This document shows, piece by piece, positions 57,056 through 64,000 of a stretch of DNA of 64,000 bases. The notes beneath the pieces were generated by a model. That model made no database searches and was not told where the DNA came from. It worked only from the letters and a program-made list of their open reading frames with translations. The position numbers and the translations under genes were made by a program. Source of the DNA: Annulohypoxylon bovei var. microspora (taxonomy: Eukaryota; Ascomycota; Sordariomycetes; Xylariales; Hypoxylaceae); assembly GCA_022836615.1 (NCBI GenBank), contig MU405251.1, positions 212,616-276,615 on the forward strand, in the 5' to 3' direction. Positions within the stretch are counted from its first letter, which is position 1, and the number at the start of each line of letters is the position of its first letter.

Positions 57056-59957
57056 ATGCCTCCGAACCTCTTTTCCCGCCTCGTCCAATCTAGCGATAAT
57101 CGGACCATGTACGACCGACTCAGCGATGATCACGATGGCGACATCGAAGGTACAGCTGGCTTAGACCTGGATGAACAGAACCTAGCCCACAACTTTCACG
57201 ATGAAGAACTTGAGAATGCGGATGGCTTAGGCCTTGACGATAGCCACGTCTCCACCCCGCGCAGCCCTGTCGCTACCCCAAGTGATGCTCGTCGCGGTAC
57301 TATAAGAACGGGGAGGCAGGATGCGAGACCGCGATGGTTTACGCATGAAGACGATGGAGATAACGATGTACCTGCATCTCTCTTAGTAGAAGGGCCCGAC
57401 GTTACAACCCCCAACCCACATCCACATAGAGCCAGTCCCCGACAGGCACGTAATACCGCTAGACATGGTTCGTCAAATCGAAGAATACAGGCGCAGTGGG
57501 AAACTGCGCAGGCACATCAAAGATTACACGAAGATGATGAATACGGTCCGCCTCCTGGCCAACACCAGGCAGATGGCGCTACGAGAAGAGCCGGGTTCGC
57601 TGGCAGCCCCAAAGACAAGGCTATGTTCAGATGGGCTAACGTCTCCAATCTGGATGTCTTTATTCGGGATGTCTATGACTATTACCTCGGGGCGGGGATG
57701 TGGTGTATCCTGCTCGAGAGGTTTCTGCATTTATTGTAAGTCTCCTTTCGCTCCCGATCTATTCGAGGTCCGCAAGCTCATATTTAGTAGAAAAGTCGTG
57801 TTTGTTGCAACCTTGCTCACTCTGCTATCTCAATGTATAGACTACAGCAAGATTCGGGAGAGTAAGAGTTTATCGCAAATCTTGATCCCTCAGTGCACCA
57901 AGCACATGTGGGGGATCTGGAACTTGAGTCTTTGGGTCTGTAGCTTCTACTTCGTCTGGAAGACTATCCAGTGGATCCTCGATATACCGCGCCTGATGCA
58001 CATCCGCGATTTCTTCGTCTATCTCCTGGAGATCCCCGAAGAAGATATGCAAACAGTCTCTTGGCAGGATGTCGTATCCAAGATTACAGCCCTACGTGAC
58101 GAGAATGTTAAAACAGCTACGAACATAACCCCGTCACAGCGGCGCTTCCTGTCTAAGCAGCTAGGGCAGCACGTGGCTAGTCAATCGAAAGAGAGGCTCG
58201 ACGCTCATGATATTGCGAATAGGCTAATGAGACGAGAAAACTATATCATCGCGCTTTTCAATAAGGACGTATTAGATCTAACAGCTCCGATCCCGTTTCT
58301 AAGCAACCGACAGCTGTTTTCGAAGTCTCTTGAATGGACCGTTCAGTTCGGGGTTTTAGACCTTGTCTTTAACGAGGGTGGTCAAGTTCATCAACGTGTC
58401 CTAAAGTCAAATCACAGAGGGCATCTCAGCAGAGAAATGAAGACGAGGTTTGCTTTTGCTGCGGTTATGAATCTTCTTTTCGCCCCCTTTGCGGCCTCCG
58501 CTCTTGTTATCGACTTTATCTTCACTTATTACAATGTAAGCTTATTCTCAAAAGCTATGGTTGATGCGTGCTAATTTATCAACCAGGAATTCAAAACCAA
58601 CACTTCATCTCTAGGAGCGAGACAATATACGCCACTCGCAAGATGGAAATTTCGCGAGTTCAATGAACTACCACATCTGTTCGAAGAACGTCTTAACATG
58701 TCTTACCCTTTCGCAAAGCATTATATAGATCAATTCCCAAAGAAAAAGACTGAGTCAGCTGCTCGAACAATCCAGTTCTTCTCCGGTGCTCTCATCGCTG
58801 TTATGGCCATCGTGGGATTCTCCGATCCAGAGATGTTTGTGGACTTCGAGCTGTTCCCAGGGATGAATGCGTTTGCCTTTGTTGCGCTGCTCACGACTAC
58901 ATGGGCTGTCGCTCGTGGAATGATATCCGAGGAAAACGACGTATTCGATCCCGAATTTGCGATGCAGAACGTCATCGAATACACGCATTACCAGCCAGAC
59001 CAGTGGAAAGGCAAACTTCACAGCTATGAGGTGAAGGCCGAATTCTCTGAGCTGTATAAGGCGAGAGTCGTCATCTTCCTCGAGGAAATCATTGGCGTCT
59101 TAATCACACCCCTAGTACTTTTCTTCAGCTTGCCGAAGTGCAGCGATCAGATCATCGACTTCTTCCGTGAATTCACAATTCACGTCGACGGGCTAGGTTA
59201 CGTATGCTCGTTTGCCGTCTTCGATTTCCAGAAAGACCAGCGTACCACCAGCAGGCAGCAGCAGCAGCAACAACAACAAAACAATATCAATGATGCCCGT
59301 GAGGACTATTATGCTACCAAACACGGGAAGATGCAGGCTTCAGTACATGGCTTCCTAGACAACTATGTCTACCATCCCAGAACCGGACTACCAGGCTCTC
59401 ATGCCTTAGGCCCGGCCGGTCGTCACCAATTCCACCCCCCGCCCAGCTTTCCTGGCCTGATGTCACCGACACTCGCTGCGGATATGCACTCCTCACGCAT
59501 CGGGCGCAGCGAACGGCCACGCAGCCGAGCACCACCCGGCGCCCAACGAACGCCGCGCTTTGGGCCGGCTGTCGCCCCGTCGCCAATGGCATCCATGCTC
59601 CTCGACCCGCACCATCAGCCCTCCGCCTCCTTCATAGCCACCGCCCCAGTCGCCCGCACCACCCCGCAGCGCGCGCGCCAGCAACGCGGCGTGTACCAGA
59701 CGAGCCGCGACATCATCGAGGAGTCGCTCGAGGACGGCGCCTCGCGCAGCGTCATCCGCCGCCAGGACACGGGGTACACGGACGACGGCCTCGAGGAGAG
59801 CGTGGCGCGGCTCGGCGAGTCCACGTGGGAGGGCTCACCCCGCCACGGGCTGAGCCGCGAGGAGAGCGCCGCGACGGACGAGGGCGACGGCCCCGGCGTC
59901 GTCGCTATGTTGAAGCAGTTCCAGCAGGTGCATATGGATCGGCGGGGCGTTATGTGA
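57056..59957 (+). CDS. ATG9: Autophagy-related protein 9, lipid scramblase
   Basis: Multi-pass membrane protein of Golgi-derived vesicles that seed the autophagosome; it scrambles lipids delivered by Atg2. Exons 57056..57735, 57788..58535 and 58587..59957 give 932 aa. The cytosolic N-terminus (about 190 residues) is acidic and disordered. The conserved core starts near NLDVFIRDVYDYYLGAGMWC and holds hydrophobic helices (KVVFVATLLTLLSQC, GIWNLSLWVCSFYFVWKTIQW, FAFAAVMNLLFAPFAASALV, ARTIQFFSGALIAVMAIVGF) with the family motifs RLMRRENYIIALFNKDVLDL and YTPLARWKFREFNELPH. The C-terminal tail is disordered, with a Gln repeat (about residue 735) and Ser/Arg-rich parts. Both introns carry GTAAGT or GTAAGC donors and restore the motifs. 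The 3' end from about 59460 is strongly GC-rich. No frame defect was seen. Confidence 0.95.
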
Positions 59958-61058
59958 TTGCGAATGGGGTGCTTCAATGTTGTCTAGGTAGGCATTTTCC
60001 TAGGTACACAATGGTCCGGGCTCTATTACGCTGCTACGGAGAGTACAGCGAGCCGGGATACAGAGTAGGGATAAAGGGAAGGGAAGGACAGGAGTTCGGG
60101 CGACTGGCTACAGGCTACAGGCTACAGGCTACATTAGGTATGCCACGTTATGGACTGGACTGGACTGGTCTGTTTTGTTTTTTGTTTTGGTTCGGTTAGC
60201 GCATCAGAACATGTTCGCATGCATGCATACATACAGGACCTAGAATACTACATATGCTAGGGATAGACGGTTCGATTACCAATTTGATTTGCTTTCGATA
60301 GATCATTATTGAGTGAGCTTCTCGTGGGTGGGATTCTGTTAACTACCTAAGTACCTAGATACATACGTAGTAGCTGCCTGCATTATGTCATCTATGAACC
60401 TTAGTCAGCCCATTTCCTGGAAAGGAAAGCCTCGTGGTATTCCAAGGGAAGAGCGTCGTCTCTCCTATACTTTATCAAGACCAAGTCTTTTCTTCACGGC
60501 ATTATTCTTCAATCAGTTTTGACCAACTACTTCTTGGAGACTGGTTATTACCTGCCTATTATCAAGGTTCATAATCTCTGCAGAAGAAACCATGGTTGAA
60601 AAAGACGTAGCCAGCTGTACTCGAGTTCGGCATAGTAGCTAGATATTCAGTAGAGGAACTTAGTTTTATCCCCTTAGTGTGGCTCTTGTGATGATATAGA
60701 TTACCTATTCAGAATAGTAGTGTAAGGTCAACTTGAAAAAAAAGCCATTTAGAGGTTGTTCATAAGCCCAAGAATACGAGATTTGGTTATGTTCCATGAA
60801 ACAAAGTCAAAACACAGATTTGGAACTCTTGAAAAATCAGTGCAATTATCAACGTATGCTCCAAGTTACCCTAGGTTGTAGAGGCTAAATGGCCTTGGTG
60901 TAGCCATGCCTCAGATCAAATAAACTTTTTCCCAAACCGAAGCTATGCACACCCGAACTTTTATCCTTATGGTCCGTTTTGATGGTGCCCCTTTTACATG
61001 GTCGGAAGAGAGAAAAAAAAAACCCCCATCCTTTCAACTCATACCCCTACTATATCCC
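59958..61058. other. Intergenic between convergent ATG9 and homocitrate synthase genes
   Basis: 3' regions of two genes. An ACAGGCT heptamer tandem repeat lies at 60106-60132 and TACCTA motifs near 60343. No gene seen. Confidence 0.55.
60106..60132. repeat. GGCTACA heptamer tandem repeat, about four copies
   Basis: GGCTACAGGCTACAGGCTAC pattern just after ATG9. Confidence 0.85.
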
Positions 61059-63165
61059 CTAACTACCATTTTGGGTAGTCTGCTGTAGACTCAGGTGAAA
61101 GCTACGAATGATTGAATCAGCATCATCAATCGCTATCGGTCGCACATCAGCCAAAGTCTTGATCTTGGCGGTGCTATAGGTACTCAGTTAGTCGCAATCA
61201 CCCAAAGATTTGAGTCTGGGTTATTACGTACCATTCCTTGACTTGTTCATCCGTCATTGTTAAGCCAAGCTGTGCGACTCGGGTCTTCACGGCATTCCAG
61301 CCCGTCAGTCGAGAAGCGAAGTGGACATATCTAGTCAAGCCGAAATCCTCCGGGTTGAGGATTTCGTAGGTAGACGGATTGTTCAAAATAGCCTTGGCAC
61401 TATAAGATTTGGTATTAATGATTAACTCGGGAACATTTACGAGGCCGACTTTGGTTAATGATAGACGAACGTAACAATGGAATAACAGAGTGGCTCGGAA
61501 TAAAGTGAACTTACTGAATACCGGCCTTGTGGGTAAAGGCGCAGAAGCCGGTGATGGGGTTGTTGAAAGGAGTGTTAATTTCCACCGCCTCGGCCACCAT
61601 ATCCTCGATCTAGAACATGTCAGCCTATACTGCGTATATATATATATATAAATAAATATGTACTGAACTTACCTCCTTGATCATCTTGAGCTTGTACTTG
61701 CTCTTGACGTAGTCAGGAGCGGCAACCACCATCTTGGCTAGGAAGCCACCGAGAGGAGTAATTCCATTGCGCTCGCCAACTATAATATATTAGTTATTAC
61801 AATTATTTTAGACTGGTAGTTTGAATGAACTCACTTCCGAGCACACTAGTATCGACATGTGTCGCGCCAGCCTCAAGGGCACAGTAACTAGGCCATAATT
61901 AGCGATATGAAAGTCGTACTTATCATAAAGTAAAAGCTTACGCGTTAGCAATGGCACATCCTGTGTCATTATGGAAGTGCGTCTCGATATCACACGCTTA
62001 TAGACGAGTTAGCGGATATAGCTGAAAAGAAGGTAATGTGCAGACTCACAAACTACGCCCCTCAGAGTTCGGACGAGCTATATATACAATTAGTACAACT
62101 GGGGTTACGGAGGTGAATGGATTACGTACCTCGTAGACTTGGCGGGGACTGGCGCAGCCAACTGTGTCAGCAATGCCGACACGGTTGACGCCTACCTTAT
62201 CCACGGCATTGTATAATGATAGGAGATCTACAAGATCCGAGCGGAATGAGTCCTCGCTTGAAACTGCTCGGTGTTAGTAGAGAAATCCCATGACTAGAAG
62301 TAGGTTTCAACATACATCGGACCTCGATACCCTTCGACTTAACATACTGCACGACTTCCAGAGCGGCCTTGGTAATGAAGGCCATATCCTTGCCGTGACT
62401 ATGTTCTCGGAGAAAATGGGACGTGCCAATGACAATATCTAAGCCATCTACACCGGTGTCGAGGGCCATTTGGACGTCTCGCATGTCACAACGGACATCT
62501 ATGAGCTATGGTTAGAAGATGAATACTGAGTAGAGTTCACTAGTAACTCACGTGTCAAGATCTTGGCCTATGGACAATGTCAGTCGAGTGCAATATACGC
62601 AAAAATACTAGTAATCATACCTTGAGGCCGAGCTTGCATATTTCGATACAATCCAATCGCGATTGTTCGGAGGCGGCGGGGGATGTGAGCTCGATATAAT
62701 CGACACCAAAAGCATCGAGGGCTGGATGTAGAGTTTAGCAGGGAGATACGTAATGCACCATTCTATAGGTTCAACATACCCTTGGCACTGCAAAATCAAT
62801 GTTAGTGGAGCACGGAAGATAGGATACAAGTGGACATACATATTTATCTTGGTCTGGGTATCAAAATAGGCATTTGCGAACTGTTCTCCTTCTAGATACA
62901 TAGTCAGTATGAGTCGAAATAGGTTCAAGAAAACAAGAGAAGCTAACCGCGTAGAGTAGACTCGATGATCTTGAATTTGTCAACGTTTGACAAAAACTCG
63001 CCCGGGTTCGACTGGTATGGGTTGTTGCGGCGAACAGGCGGCGGCGTGCCGTTCGTACCGTTGGTGCCGTTCGTGGTGGCGCCCTAGGAAAAAATGTCAG
63101 TTCTGCATCGAACTCGAGATTGAATAGCGTACATTACTGGCAATGGGGGCGTCTGTACCACACAT
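61059..63165 (-). CDS. LYS21: Homocitrate synthase, first enzyme of the alpha-aminoadipate lysine pathway
   Basis: Condenses acetyl-CoA with 2-oxoglutarate to homocitrate; the step is feedback-inhibited by lysine and is specific to fungi in eukaryotes. Fifteen exons give 427 aa: 63133..63165, 62948..63083, 62840..62891, 62780..62787, 62621..62721, 62552..62567, 62316..62498, 62130..62263, 62050..62077, 61942..61996, 61835..61887, 61673..61779, 61515..61609, 61232..61399, 61059..61173. Conserved parts are FKIIESTLREGEQFANA (metal and substrate Arg-Glu), DYIELTSPAASEQSR, IGTSHFLREHSHGKDM, GIADTVGCASP, IETHFHNDTGCAIANAY (the HxH metal ligands) and FTHKAGIHAKAIL. The C-terminus ends in the short regulatory part (KECTAKIKTLADVRP). 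Exons 4 and 6 are only 8 and 16 nt long. All splice sites are GT-AG and all phases close. The N-terminus (MCGTDAPIASN, NGTNGTNGT) shows no strong targeting signal. Confidence 0.95.
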
Positions 63166-64000
63166 GTTTGTGGTAATGATTCGGTATTCAGGATGTATCA
63201 AGGTCTGAAAAGTAGGAAGTCAAGAAATTAAGAAGTAAAGTGGTCGACAGTCAGTAGAGAAGCTTGGTAAGTAAAGAATCAGTCGAAAAGTTGGAGGAAA
63301 TTGTGTGTCGTTTCTAGTTTTATGTTGGATGGTTGGCTACGAAAAAATTCTTAAGAGCATGCAATGAATCACAATTACTTGCACATACCGTACCCCACGT
63401 AACGCCGATCGTCGGTTCCCCAGTTCAGGGTCGCACTAAGCTAAAAAGCACGAACAGCCTTGACCATACGCGGGGCTATCACGTGATGACATACCATTAA
63501 AATCCCTGTATGCGGTTTAGCGTGGTGGGTAGTGACGTACTGAAAACTGGAATTGGCCAATCATCGGCTACATATTGAGACCCATCTCAGGTCCCGCCTG
63601 CAGCGAGTCTCGATTGACGCATTCACAAATTGTAGCCCCTCTATCCCTTTTTGGATATGAGAATCCCGAGACACTGTACATGAGTCACATTCAAAAACTT
63701 TGAAGGTTGAAAAACTTCAATGTAGCTTCGATGCGACCTTGCAGTTGCCCCGATTCGCAGCAATACCCCAAATAAAGCTTATTACCTTGGTAACCGCACT
63801 CAAGTAAATGAAAATCTCGGATGGGAGTAATAAAGGAAACCGTGCCTGTTTCCGATCTTCCCAGACCTTGTACATACCCGATCTAATCTAATCTTCGGAA
63901 CACATATACTGGAGGGCACCGTCCCGGTACCACAATAACCCGAGTTTTAGGAGCTTCCCGATATTTAGCCGTTTACCCTCCAGGGTTCGATTCCTCGGAT
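63166..64000 (-). promoter_or_regulatory. Upstream region of homocitrate synthase, to the window edge
   Basis: No other gene is supported here. A T-arm-like GGGTTCGATTC at the very end of the window has no matching D or anticodon arm upstream. See the Gcn4/CPC1-type site for the one recognisable regulatory motif. Confidence 0.4.
63681..63687 (-). promoter_or_regulatory. Candidate Gcn4/CPC1 (cross-pathway control) site
   Basis: TGAGTCA, the exact core of the Gcn4/CPC1 recognition sequence, sits about 515 bases upstream of the homocitrate synthase ATG. Lysine biosynthesis genes are known targets of this regulator. A seven-base match can occur by chance, so the call is tentative. Confidence 0.35.

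Noticed and set aside
63925..64000. T-arm-like GGGTTCGATTC at the window edge as a tRNA gene
   Set aside because: The T stem pairs poorly and no D arm or anticodon arm with normal spacing is found upstream; the sequence ends before a 3' end could be judged.

Overview
The window is nuclear DNA from a filamentous ascomycete (Pezizomycotina, most likely a sordariomycete). The reasons are short GT-AG introns of mostly 46-70 nt, long AT-richer intergenic stretches, recognisable fungal proteins (Pom152, Whi5/Nrm1-like, Atg9, Cog6, homocitrate synthase, metacaspase, a SesB-NB-ARC-TPR NLR), and one retroelement with the transition-only decay left by repeat-induced point mutation (RIP). All gene models below were built by eye: exon phases and splice sites were checked against the frame and against conserved protein motifs.

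Left part (1-12.4 kb): a truncated POM152 (-), a UCH-family deubiquitinase (+), phosphatidylserine synthase (-), and an HExxH metallopeptidase with a jacalin-like tail (-). Middle left (12.4-32.8 kb): mostly intergenic, with a 454-bp hAT-type MITE (8-bp target duplication), a Whi5/Nrm1-like G1/S repressor (+), a Ser/Thr-rich single-pass membrane protein (-), an unrecognised 578-residue protein (+), and a 29-31 kb stretch of broken coding-like sequence.

The most notable region is 32.8-45.2 kb. Four neighbouring genes fit a regulated-cell-death or allorecognition module. They are a type I metacaspase (+), a CHAT-protease protein with two membrane segments (-), a 322-aa protein that I propose is a fungal gasdermin-like pore former (+), and an NLR with a SesB alpha/beta-hydrolase, an NB-ARC domain and TPRs (+). 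Fungal gasdermin genes are known to sit beside subtilisin-like or CHAT protease genes whose products cleave them. The inferred logic is NLR sensing, protease activation, then gasdermin cleavage and membrane permeabilisation. The NLR and both protease calls are firm; the gasdermin call is an inference from weak sequence resemblance plus context.

Right part (45.2-64 kb): a gene-poor stretch with a short, RIP-decayed, copia-like LTR element (two 200-bp LTRs, 5-bp target duplication, broken gag). Then come an APH-fold phosphotransferase-like protein (+), COG6 (-), ATG9 (+) and a 15-exon homocitrate synthase (-) that contains 8-nt and 16-nt microexons. The housekeeping genes are unrelated in pathway; there is no sign of a biosynthetic cluster.
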